Shown here: positions 1 to 6,575 of the stretch, piece by piece
Layout: each line of letters starts with the position of its first letter
Position numbering within the stretch: position 1 is the stretch's first letter
Source of the DNA: Sphingobium estronivorans
Lineage (GTDB): Bacteria > Pseudomonadota > Alphaproteobacteria > Sphingomonadales > Sphingomonadaceae
Assembly (NCBI RefSeq): GCF_008692605.1
Contig: NZ_LFCT01000008.1
Span: forward strand, 62,001-126,000
DNA: 64,000 nt
Direction of reading: 5' to 3'
Translations under genes and position numbers: made by a program
Notes under the pieces: model-generated
The model's input: only the letters and a program-made list of their open reading frames with translations
Database searches by the model: none
What the model was told of the DNA's origin: nothing

Positions 1-815
1 ATGGAGGATTCCGCGCCTTCGCCTATGAACGGACAGGTCTACTGCCTTCGCAGCAGGACGCAGGGGCCTTGCGTCTCCTGAAGGACGGCACGATCAGCCC
101 AGAGCAATTCAATGCCTTCCTTGCGGAACCGGACCGGCTCATGGCGGGGAATGCTGGCAATGCGATCGTAGACCGGCTGGCCTCTATGGCCGAAAAGGGA
201 GCGCTGAATCGGGACCCGAAATGGGAGCCTAAGTCCAGAGTCCCGGCAGCGGCTGGAGAGCCACCAGCAATCTATAGCTCCCCTGATGTTGCTTCGCGCC
301 CCTCTGTCGCGGGCGGCGAAGGGATGGCGGTAGATATTGGTGCAGCCGCCTCCCCGTCATGGAAGTCCACAGACCAGGGCATCACAGAGCCTCAGCGAAA
401 CTTTGCGAAGGCCTATGAAGCATGGTCCGATGAACTGGACAAGGCCAATCCAGACCGGGCCACGGTCGAAGCCTTGTATGCTGCGAAGGAGCAAGCGGGC
501 CGGATGTTGGATGCCGACATTTTCAGGCAGAGCCAGCAAGCGCCATCGCCCATCCGCAACGTGGAAGCCTATCGCGCAACCGCCGCAGCAAACCAGGTCA
601 GGGTCTCCAGCGCAATCGATGCCGTAAGGTCCGATAGCAGCCTGGACGATGGAGCGAAGAATATCATTTCCACCGCTGTCGCTTCCATCGGCAATACCTC
701 CAGCCGCGACAAGGCCCAGGGCATCGCAACAGATGCTCTCGACCAATTGCCCGAAGGCCTGAGGGACAAGGCCAGGGCAACGCTCCAGCCGCTTGTCGCT
801 CAAATCAAGCGGTAG
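1..815 (+). CDS. Phage-type hypothetical protein, C-terminal part (5' end outside window)
   Basis: The reading frame is open to the left edge (first complete codon at position 3) and ends with TAG at 813-815, so this is the C-terminal ~270 residues of a longer protein. A TTG at 69 could serve as a start, but the uninterrupted frame upstream argues against it. The protein is alanine-rich and largely helical in character, with no recognisable motif or membrane segment. A clear intrinsic terminator begins 8 bases after the stop, so this is the last gene of its transcript. Being long, acidic-helical and at the end of a phage plus-strand operon would suit a virion or internal protein, but that is a guess from position. 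AGG codons are frequent. Confidence 0.6.
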   Translation, partial: GGFRAFAYERTGLLPSQQDAGALRLLKDGTISPEQFNAFLAEPDRLMAGNAGNAIVDRLASMAEKGALNRDPKWEPKSRVPAAAGEPPAIYSSPDVASRPSVAGGEGMAVDIGAAASPSWKSTDQGITEPQRNFAKAYEAWSDELDKANPDRATVEALYAAKEQAGRMLDADIFRQSQQAPSPIRNVEAYRATAAANQVRVSSAIDAVRSDSSLDDGAKNIISTAVASIGNTSSRDKAQGIATDALDQLPEGLRDKARATLQPLVAQIKR

Positions 816-822
816 TCAACCT

Positions 823-861
823 ATGCCCGTCAGATGCTCATGTGTCTGGCGGGCATCTTTT
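823..861 (+). terminator. Intrinsic terminator after the left-edge gene
   Basis: A 12-bp stem (823-834 with 845-856, one G-U pair) encloses a 10-nt loop and is followed by CTTTTC. It lies directly behind the stop at 815 and argues that the next gene starts downstream of it. Confidence 0.75.
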
Positions 862-881
862 CATTCTCATTCCGAAACAAC

Positions 882-1454
882 ATGCCACCACCATCAAAAT
901 CGAAACCATCGCAGCCCGACGCTCCACCACCACCAGGGGCAGGGTCATTTCAATTCAACCGCAGGGACCATGCGCCACCAGAGGCGAAGAAAGCTCCCCG
1001 CAAGCAGCCATCATCCGTTGCGGATTTCGTTTCCCTGTCGTTCGCTGAGCCGCTCGTCCCGCAACGACTACAGTCATCGCCAACGGGACAATTCCATGCA
1101 AACGGAATCTGGGGGATGCTGGAGACTGCCGAGGAGCGCTCAGAATATGCCCGATGGCTCGCCAGCCGCAGAAAGCCTGAAAACATGGCGCGGCGAGGGC
1201 GTAGGCATGGAACGGCAGTAGGGTGGACCTGGAGGTCCGCTAAGGTCGCCAGAGCAGCGGCGACCATCGAAGCCGAGCAGCTCATTAAGAAGCTGATCGT
1301 CCAGGGCGCAATCGCGAAGGACGATACGCAGGGCATAGCAGCGACCAAAGAGGCATTGATCATGGTCCGCTGCCCAGGGGAGACCAGGGCCAGGCGCAGG
1401 GCCGCAAAGAAGCTCCTTGCCTTCTACGAGCCTGAGCTTGCGGGGATGCTGTAA
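882..1454 (+). CDS. Proline-rich phage hypothetical protein
   Basis: 190 residues from ATG 882. An upstream in-frame start at 834 lies inside the terminator hairpin and is less likely. The first ~35 residues are rich in proline and lysine (starting MPPPSKSKPSQPD) and look disordered. The C-terminal third is basic and helical (RARRRAAKK). No domain is recognised. The stop overlaps the ATG of the HNH gene by one base (TAATG), so the two are probably translationally coupled. Phage packaging proteins and homing endonucleases are often paired this way, but nothing in the sequence proves a terminase role. I see no strong ribosome binding site. Confidence 0.6.
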   Translation: MPPPSKSKPSQPDAPPPPGAGSFQFNRRDHAPPEAKKAPRKQPSSVADFVSLSFAEPLVPQRLQSSPTGQFHANGIWGMLETAEERSEYARWLASRRKPENMARRGRRHGTAVGWTWRSAKVARAAATIEAEQLIKKLIVQGAIAKDDTQGIAATKEALIMVRCPGETRARRRAAKKLLAFYEPELAGML

Positions 1455-1900
1455 TGAGTCATCCACAAGCAAGACCCATGCGCTTTGTCGAAATGGACAG
1501 CGGATGTTTCTACAGCATCAGCCATAAGACAAACCAGGACGATTATCTCTATAAGACGTGGACGGTAGATGGAGAGAAAGTCAGGGAGGCTTTCCACCGA
1601 TTCACCCTCAGGGCGCACAATGACCTGGACGCAATCCCCGATGGCTATGAGGTCGATCATATCTGTGGAAATCGACCATGCTGCAATCCCAAGCACCTAA
1701 GGCTGATCGAACGCAGTGACCACAAACGGGTCACGAACATGATGCGCTATGCTGACAGGCACGAACGGGCCAGGCTCCATTGGGAAACTCATCGCCATTC
1801 GCGCCGTGTGACAGGGGAGGAGCTTGGGGGGCTATTCGGCGTCGATCAGTCGTGCGCCTGCCGATGGATACGGGCATGGAAGGCTGAGGAAGCCGTTTAG
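1454..1900 (+). CDS. HNH endonuclease (HNH_3 type)
   Basis: 148 residues. The core at residues 65-82 has D68-H69, C71, N73, C76-C77, N78 and H81, the His-Cys-Asn-His arrangement of HNH_3 homing-type nucleases found in phages. A second segment at about 119-143 (VTGEELGGLFGVDQSCACRW) looks like a helix-turn-helix, the usual DNA-recognition tail of these enzymes. In this family the histidine pair and asparagine hold a metal and cut DNA. It may be a free-standing homing endonuclease or act in packaging as phage HNH proteins do. It overlaps the preceding gene by one base. Catalytic residues are intact. Confidence 0.85.
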   Translation: MSHPQARPMRFVEMDSGCFYSISHKTNQDDYLYKTWTVDGEKVREAFHRFTLRAHNDLDAIPDGYEVDHICGNRPCCNPKHLRLIERSDHKRVTNMMRYADRHERARLHWETHRHSRRVTGEELGGLFGVDQSCACRWIRAWKAEEAV

Positions 1901-2056
1901 CCTCCATTCCGTGGGTGAATTGCTGCCATCCCGGCATATCGCGGGGCGTCTAGCTACTTGGGTAGCTGACAGCCCTGCCTTGTGCCTGGGATGGGCCTTC
2001 CTGATCAATCTAAGGCTGTCCTCTATCGCCTCCCCGAGAAACTAGGCGCGACCGAT

Positions 2057-2085
2057 GCGGGCGTGGCGAAATTGGTAGACGCGCC
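2057..2085 (+). pseudogene. tRNA-Leu-like 5' half (truncated)
   Basis: The segment begins with a 7-base acceptor strand (GCGGGCG), then TG, then a D-arm of class II leucine type (GCGAAATTGGTAGACGC). After that no anticodon stem can be built and no T-arm or complementary CGCCCGC strand is found downstream in the element. It is therefore a truncated or decayed tRNA gene. A group I intron splitting the tRNA was considered, but no 3' half is visible. Confidence 0.5.
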
Positions 2086-2163
2086 ATCATGGGGACGGAA
2101 GGTCCTCAGGTCATTTCGTTTCGTGAGGATTGTGCAGCGGTCCAGAGGTGGGGCCGAGAGGGG

Positions 2164-2197
2164 AGACCTGGATTAAGACCTGAAAAGGAAAGACCTG
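2164..2197 (+). repeat. Three AGACCTG direct repeats
   Basis: AGACCTG occurs at 2164-2170, 2176-2182 and 2191-2197, with the complementary core CAGGTC nearby at about 2107 and 2252. Short spaced repeats in a phage intergenic region suggest a protein-binding site; function unknown. Confidence 0.45.
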
Positions 2198-2344
2198 TCT
2201 TAGCTGATCCATCGATCAAAGATTGACTGAGATTGGATACAGGGTCATTTCCAGGTCAGGCTCTAAGCCTATCCATATGTCATATCGACATACCGTATAA
2301 CTTAGGTCTCCTATATGTCTCTCTATCCGTCATCCCTTGAGTAG

Positions 2345-2361
2345 ACTAAAGATACTTTAGT
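2345..2361. repeat. Perfect inverted repeat, possible operator
   Basis: ACTAAAG and CTTTAGT are separated by ATA, 18 bases beyond the stop of the 2380-2928 gene. There is no T-tract, so an operator or end structure is more likely than a terminator. Confidence 0.4.
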
Positions 2362-2379
2362 TATACCGGGAACACAGTT

Positions 2380-2928
2380 TCAGAGGTCCATCGCCTGGGC
2401 CTTCGCATCGGTCGATAGGGCGAAATGCTGCCCATGGTCCGATGGGTCTATTCCATGCCTCTCGACCAGGGCCATGCCTGCCTGGGTCAGTCGCAGCCTT
2501 GTCGCTTTCCCTACAGGCCCAAAGCCGGTCCTGTCTGTGAAGGGTGGAAGCTCCTCGACCAATCCAGCCGCCAGGAGCATTTCGCGCACCAGGGCAAACA
2601 TGCGATAGGATACAGCTTGCCGGGAAAAGGCTTCCCGCCTCATCGACCTCCAGGACCAACGCTCCAGGGCCGCAGCGCCGATCAGGTCGCACAGCATTGC
2701 CTCCAGGGCGAGCTTTACGCCTGCTAGGCGCTCCTCCCTCCGCTGCATCCCCTGGGGAGACAGCGTCGCCTCATGCACCTCCAGGATCGACGCGACCAGG
2801 GCCAGCGCCTGGGCCGAAATAGCTCTACCGTCCAGCGCCATCATGATCGCACGGTCCCGCTCCGCCATGCGTTCGGCTGGCGTGAGGTTCGCAATAGGCT
2901 TTGTCCAGGTAGAGGCGGGGAGGGTCAA
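2380..2928 (-). CDS. Hypothetical prophage protein, possible winged-helix C-terminus
   Basis: 182 residues if it starts at TTG 2928. The frame continues upstream to a stop without any ATG, so an unusual start is needed. The N-terminal half is helical. Residues ~105-165 (reading SYRMFALVREMLLAAGLVEEL, then a basic strand and a last helix) resemble a winged helix-turn-helix, but I do not recognise the family with certainty. It lies 79 bases downstream of the small gene at 3008-3208 on the same strand and is probably co-transcribed with it. Its place in the lysogeny-side module and DNA-binding look would suit a regulator or replication protein; this is inference only. Confidence 0.55.
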   Translation of the reverse strand: MTLPASTWTKPIANLTPAERMAERDRAIMMALDGRAISAQALALVASILEVHEATLSPQGMQRREERLAGVKLALEAMLCDLIGAAALERWSWRSMRREAFSRQAVSYRMFALVREMLLAAGLVEELPPFTDRTGFGPVGKATRLRLTQAGMALVERHGIDPSDHGQHFALSTDAKAQAMDL

Positions 2929-3007
2929 TTCAATAGGTCCGATGGAATAGCGAAGGGCGCGAAGGTCGATCCCCGCGCCCTACTGATTGTCGATCTGTGT
3001 TTTTGTG

Positions 3008-3208
3008 TCAGGCCGCAAGGGCCTGGGAAGCATAGCGAGGAGCCAAGGCGCTGTAGATAGCTGCGATCTGATCGAAATGGATGGCGACTTGCTCAGAGGG
3101 TCTACCATCCGCGCCCGGTTCGATCAGGATCAATGCACCTTCGCCCATGTCCCTTACGTCAATGGTCTCGTGCGTTTCAGATGCGACGGTAAAAGACATG
3201 TCGGTCAA
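3008..3208 (-). CDS. Small hypothetical protein
   Basis: 66 residues, acidic, starting TTG at 3208. The start is decided by a strong Shine-Dalgarno (AAGGGGG) 7 bases before the TTG; the ATG three codons later would be 16 bases away. Residues 10-35 read as alternating strands (DVRDMGEGALILIEPG) followed by a helix (QVAIHFDQIAAIYSALA). No family recognised. It precedes the 2380-2928 gene on the same strand. An anti-repressor, antitoxin or DNA mimic would fit its size and charge, but there is no partner gene to support any of these. Confidence 0.6.
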   Translation of the reverse strand: MTDMSFTVASETHETIDVRDMGEGALILIEPGADGRPSEQVAIHFDQIAAIYSALAPRYASQALAA

Positions 3209-3242
3209 GATTGTTCCCCCTTGGTAATGTTTTCGAGAAAGC

Positions 3243-3270
3243 TATTTAGAGTCAGCAAGATAGACTTCAA
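3243..3270 (-). promoter_or_regulatory. Possible promoter for the 3208 gene
   Basis: On the minus strand TTGAAG (3265-3270) and TAAATA (3243-3248) are separated by 16 bases in an AT-rich gap, about 30 bases before the strong ribosome binding site. The -10 match is only partial. Confidence 0.35.
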
Positions 3271-3300
3271 GATAAAAAGTGAGTGAATGAAAATATAACG

Positions 3301-3333
3301 TTCCACAATTGTAGAATATCGCTGATTGTGGAA
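3301..3333. repeat. 9-bp perfect inverted repeat, operator-like
   Basis: TTCCACAAT (3301-3309) and ATTGTGGAA (3325-3333) are 24 bases apart centre to centre, just behind the small recombinase stop and upstream of the 3208 gene. The spacing suits two half-sites on one DNA face. A weak terminator for the recombinase is the alternative. Confidence 0.45.
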
Positions 3334-3339
3334 AGTGAT

Positions 3340-3990
3340 TTATCCCTCCATGACCCGCATTACTTGCGTTGCGGACCAATCGCCCCCGCGCCGCGTCTTA
3401 ATGCCACGCTCATTCAGCTTTCCCGCAATGTCCCGCAGGCTTGTCGCGCCTTGGGCCTTCAGGCTCTCGACCTCCTGCCGAACGCGATCAGCGAAATCCG
3501 TCGCACGGCGCTGGCGTTCGGCAAGGCCCTGGGCCGGATCGACCTTCACGCCACGAAAGCCGCCCAGGACAGCGCCACGCTCCTTTGCGGCGGCAAGGGC
3601 TGCTTTGGTTCGCTTGGATGCTTCCTCACGCTCATGCTCTGCCATTGCTGCATAGATATGGATTGTGAGGCGCGTGGCGCTGGGCTGATCGCAGGCGATG
3701 AAATCGACCTTGGCTTCCATAAGCTGAGAGATGAAGGCCACGTTACGCGCCAGCCGGTCCAGCTTGGCGACCAGGAGCGTTGCGCCTGTCAGCTTCGCGT
3801 GACGCAAAGCCTTCGCCAATTCCGGTCTGTCGGTTTTCTTTCCGCTCTCGACCTCGACATAGAGCGGAGCAAGCAAGGTATCCTCAGGTTTCAGGAAGGC
3901 ATTGATTGCGGCCTCTTGCGCCTCCAGGCCTAAGCCAGAGCGCCCCTGCTTCGCTGTCGATACGCGGGCATAAGCGACGTAGGTTGTCAT
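3340..3990 (-). CDS. Small serine recombinase (resolvase/invertase family)
   Basis: 216 residues. The N-terminal catalytic domain has the family start YARVSTAKQ with nucleophile Ser11, the R-binding segment KLDRLARN at about 76-83, and a helical E region (AAMAEHEREEASKRTKAALAAAK). A short C-terminal helix-turn-helix ends in GDWSATQVMRVMEG. The ATG at 3990 is chosen because the domain begins there and GAGGA lies 8 bases upstream; the frame stays open to 4068. Such enzymes resolve replicon multimers or invert segments. The residues needed for strand cleavage are visible. Repeats at 4130-4251 upstream could be its crossover site. Whether it is a resolvase or an invertase cannot be told. Confidence 0.88.
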   Translation of the reverse strand: MTTYVAYARVSTAKQGRSGLGLEAQEAAINAFLKPEDTLLAPLYVEVESGKKTDRPELAKALRHAKLTGATLLVAKLDRLARNVAFISQLMEAKVDFIACDQPSATRLTIHIYAAMAEHEREEASKRTKAALAAAKERGAVLGGFRGVKVDPAQGLAERQRRATDFADRVRQEVESLKAQGATSLRDIAGKLNERGIKTRRGGDWSATQVMRVMEG

Positions 3991-4355
3991 GGCTGCATCC
4001 TCGTTACGTTTCAGTCGATGTTCGTTGACAGATATGTAACAGCAATGCTCCAGCTTGTGAATCCACAAAATTCATCGGGCAAATGTTTGTCGGGCATCGC
4101 CAGCCAGCCGCCGACTAATGGCAATAGCAGCGAGAGGCGGCAGGACCGGAGGACGCCAGGCGAGAGGCGAGGGGGCAGCGGATGGCGATGGGTCCCCCTT
4201 GGTTCATGGGTCCCTCCGCTACGGGTCCCTTCCCGCGCCGATACGGGTTCCCCCGGTCGGTCGATCTGATCGATTTCAAAATAACCGCTAAAGCTCTGGC
4301 TTGTTGGTTGTTGTTTAGACTTTGCAGAGCAGGGGAGAGGGCCTGAAAGTTTCCC
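3991..4355. other. Repeat-bearing non-coding gap between recombinase and exported protein
   Basis: About 365 bases with no credible gene. It holds a pair of GCGAGAGGCG repeats 30 bases apart, four (A)YGGGTYCC repeats, and an AT-rich stretch (4020-4080, 4275-4345) that may carry the recombinase promoter. Confidence 0.5.
4130..4251. repeat. Two clusters of short direct repeats, candidate res/operator site
   Basis: GCGAGAGGCG occurs at 4130-4139 and 4160-4169. A(T/C)GGGTCCC occurs at 4188-4196, 4206-4214 and 4221-4229, with a variant (ACGGGTTCC) at 4243-4251. They lie upstream of the small serine recombinase gene, where resolvase res sites commonly sit. Function is inferred from position. Confidence 0.4.
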
Positions 4356-4982
4356 TTATTTCAATTTCGCCTGAAGCTCCCGCGTTAGGTCCCGTAAGCA
4401 TTGCAGGAAACGAACGGCGGTCTCTCCTTTATGCCCCGGCTGGCCGTCCTCACTAACCGAAAGATCAATAGGAATACGCACGTCCGTTCCGCCCTGTTTG
4501 CGATTGAACGCCACCTCCAGGCGATCATCCTCCGAGATGGAGGCCATAACGCTTTGGAAATTTTGATCGAAGGCGAAGGATGCCAACTTGCTCCCTGGGG
4601 TCTCCCCGTCACCGCCACCATAATAGCCAGAGGCCAGAGATTTGCCGTCTTTTCCGAAAATGGAAATTTGGGCGGGAGCATTAGGCGTGAGGCTGGTCCC
4701 CGCAGCATCTCTATCCCTCACCACCAGCTTTAGGCCTATAAACGGCTGGACCTGATCGCCCTTGTAACCATAGAAATAAAGGCTTCCTGCGATGGCTGAC
4801 AGTTCGCCTTGCCGATAGACCCTATCGGAGACGCCAGCCTCAAATTCTAAGCCGCAGGCAATATTCCTCCCGCCGCTGGAAACGGGATAAGCCTTGGTCA
4901 TGAACGTAAGGGACTGCTGAGCGTGAGCGGCTGTAGGCGCAAGGATCGCAGCGGCTAACAGTGGTAATAGCATAGCCTTCAT
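4356..4982 (-). CDS. Exported hypothetical protein coupled to the integrase
   Basis: 208 residues. A clear Sec signal peptide (MKAMLLPLLAAAILAP, then cleavage after TAAHA) precedes a β-rich mature domain with few cysteines and several Gly/Ser loops (SGYYGGGDGE). No known domain is recognised. The ATG (4980-4982) overlaps the integrase TGA (4979-4981) as ATGA, so translation is probably coupled to the integrase. A periplasmic protein made from an integrase transcript is unusual; lysogenic-conversion cargo such as superinfection exclusion or a host envelope factor is one idea. The start at 4982 is preferred over the longer frame because the signal peptide begins there. Confidence 0.75.
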   Translation of the reverse strand: MKAMLLPLLAAAILAPTAAHAQQSLTFMTKAYPVSSGGRNIACGLEFEAGVSDRVYRQGELSAIAGSLYFYGYKGDQVQPFIGLKLVVRDRDAAGTSLTPNAPAQISIFGKDGKSLASGYYGGGDGETPGSKLASFAFDQNFQSVMASISEDDRLEVAFNRKQGGTDVRIPIDLSVSEDGQPGHKGETAVRFLQCLRDLTRELQAKLK

Positions 4983-6532
4983 TGTTCGTCCCCCTCTGTC
5001 GGCAGGGCGTAAGGCAAAGCCATGCTCCCCCCATGCAACCAATCAAATATCAACAATCCATCTCGATACTCTACCGTAACTTTCCGAAACACAAACCGCA
5101 TAGCCTGATTGATTTCGGCTGCGTTGCGCTGCTCTCCTTCCAAGGTCGCCAAGACCTTAGCGATACGGGCCTGGACGGTCTGTCCCGCCGCCGCCGCCTG
5201 TCGCGCTTCCAAGTCTGCTAGGGTATCCCGCAGCGCCTCAAATTCAGTCTCCCGGTCTCTGATGGCTTTACCCAAGGCCGCCGACCCTCCAGCGTTTGCT
5301 GCCTGATCGATCAGCCGCTCTATTTGGTCCGATAGAGCGCCAAGCTCCAGGCGCTTGGTTTCAATCTCTCGGTCTAGCTCGCTATCCCGCTGTCCCGCTG
5401 GGGCGTCCCTCAGGCGCTCAGGGAGGCGCTCAACTATGGCATCCTCTACCAGGGAAACGGGGACGCTCCTGTATGTGCAGCCCGCTCCTCCCTTGGCTCG
5501 GACGCAAACGTATTTCGGTAGGCTCCTCGCGCCTTTATGCACTCGCGTCATTGTGCTGCCACAGATTGGACAGGAAGCGAGACCGGCAAGGATATTGGTT
5601 ACAGGCGCAGAGGCATGGCGTCCCCGGCTCCTAGATCGAACGCCAGCCTTAAGGGCCTGAGCCTCGTTCCAAAGGTCCTCACTAATCGCGGCGGGATAGT
5701 AGTTCGCAACCGGCTCCTGGGGCAGGCGGGTCCTCTTGCCGTCAATATGCTCCAGCGTATGCGGCGTGTAGGTCCCTATGACGGCGGGATTCTCCAGTAT
5801 CTTCGCGATATAGGACCGTTGCCACATCTTCCCGCGTCCCCAGGGCTTCACTCCCTCCCGGTTTAGACGCTTGGCAATCGAATCCTGCCCTGTGCCTGCT
5901 AGGGTCTCCTCAAAGATGCGCCGGACGATGGCGGACCGCTCAGGGATGGAAACCACAGCCTGAGCCTCTTGGTCCAGCCGCAGCCAAGCGGGGACGATGG
6001 CTGTCAGCGGCACCCCATCCGCCATCTTTTGCCGCTTGCCCTTCCAAGCCTCCTTAAGGCGTCGGGCCTTGGTCGCGCTCTCCTCGTTTGCTCGCATAAA
6101 CGTGAGGAGCGAAACAAAGAGGTCCAAGGGGTCCTTATCCAGGCTGTCCCTGGAATATTCCCGACCGTCGATCAGTGTGACAACCGTTATCCCCCGGTCC
6201 GCTATGTCCTCCAAGGTCCGCAATGCGCGGCGGGCGTTCTGCCTAGAGAGACGATCCAGGCTTTCCACAAGTAAGAAGCTGCCAGCGGCAACCTCCCCGG
6301 AGCGCACGGCTTCAAGGAAGTAGCCGAGCATCCCGGTTTCCAGATTGTCACCCCGGAAAGCTGAGATGCCTAGATCATGAAACGTAAAAGTGTCGTCTAG
6401 GTCTAAGCCCTTCCGGCTGGCGTAATCCTCTGCCATCTGGGTTTGGCGTCGGAAGCTATCGCCTTTTTGCTGCTCAGGGGTAGAGAATCGAAGGTAGCTG
6501 TAAGCCTTGGGTTTCGTGGGAATATCGATCAT
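4979..6532 (-). CDS. Large serine integrase
   Basis: 517 residues. The order is resolvase catalytic domain (YLRFSTPEQ, Ser17; SLDRLSRQNARRAL), recombinase domain (RRIFEETLAGTGQDSIAKRL and the following WQRSYIAKILENPA), zinc ribbon with CPIC and two later cysteines, then a long coiled coil (about 370-450), as in phage large serine integrases. Such enzymes join attP and attB without homology and need a directionality factor for excision; none is recognised here. ATG 6532 has AGGG 7 bases upstream; a GTG at 6550 with GAGGA 6 bases upstream is an equally possible start. It begins right beside the comM junction, so in the integrated state it has hardly any phage DNA upstream for a promoter. Confidence 0.93.
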   Translation of the reverse strand: MIDIPTKPKAYSYLRFSTPEQQKGDSFRRQTQMAEDYASRKGLDLDDTFTFHDLGISAFRGDNLETGMLGYFLEAVRSGEVAAGSFLLVESLDRLSRQNARRALRTLEDIADRGITVVTLIDGREYSRDSLDKDPLDLFVSLLTFMRANEESATKARRLKEAWKGKRQKMADGVPLTAIVPAWLRLDQEAQAVVSIPERSAIVRRIFEETLAGTGQDSIAKRLNREGVKPWGRGKMWQRSYIAKILENPAVIGTYTPHTLEHIDGKRTRLPQEPVANYYPAAISEDLWNEAQALKAGVRSRSRGRHASAPVTNILAGLASCPICGSTMTRVHKGARSLPKYVCVRAKGGAGCTYRSVPVSLVEDAIVERLPERLRDAPAGQRDSELDREIETKRLELGALSDQIERLIDQAANAGGSAALGKAIRDRETEFEALRDTLADLEARQAAAAGQTVQARIAKVLATLEGEQRNAAEINQAMRFVFRKVTVEYRDGLLIFDWLHGGSMALPYALPTEGDEQ

Positions 6533-6550
6533 CAACGGACCCTGTATCAC

Positions 6551-6575
6551 TGGAGGTCCTCAGTCAATAACAGGC
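6551..6575. other. Attachment junction between element and comM
   Basis: Recognisable comM coding sequence resumes at about 6572 with the frame leading into the Walker A motif. Left of it, the sequence belongs to the integrase region. GAGGTCCTC (6553-6561), a short near-palindrome, is a candidate core-flanking arm. The exact crossover dinucleotide cannot be fixed without the other junction. Confidence 0.6.

Larger units (their letters stand above)
1901..2379. other. Convergent non-coding stretch in the prophage
   Basis: About 480 bases without a believable gene separate the HNH gene (+) from minus-strand genes. It contains a 6-bp hairpin (1952-1957 with 1962-1967), a tRNA-Leu-like 5' half from 2057, AGACCTG repeats at 2164-2197, and an AT-rich stretch with a perfect inverted repeat at 2345-2361. 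Short open frames across the tRNA-like segment are translations of tRNA sequence and not genes. Confidence 0.6.
1..6575. mobile_element. Integrase end of a prophage or integrative element inserted in comM
   Basis: Everything from the left edge to about 6570 differs in character from the rest. It has serine recombinases, an HNH endonuclease, phage-type hypothetical proteins, short AT-rich regulatory gaps and frequent AGG arginine codons, which are practically absent from the ribosomal genes downstream. The large serine integrase starts within about 40 bases of the point where comM homology resumes, the usual position for an integrase next to its attachment site. Plus-strand genes run towards the integrase module and minus-strand genes run away from the att site. 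The left end is outside the window, so phage, ICE or genomic island cannot be decided. Confidence 0.82.

Noticed and set aside
1982..2176. A 64-codon plus-strand frame containing GVAKLVDA
   Set aside because: This is the well-known false protein produced by translating a tRNA-Leu 5' half.
2057..2300. A complete or intron-containing tRNA-Leu gene
   Set aside because: No complementary acceptor strand, T-loop motif or credible anticodon arm was found in the following sequence.
3008..3208. Toxin-antitoxin pair with the 2380-2928 gene
   Set aside because: Neither protein resembles a known toxin or antitoxin, and the genes are 79 bases apart.
4130..4251. CRISPR array
   Set aside because: Repeats are 8-10 bases, irregularly spaced and few; no cas gene is present.
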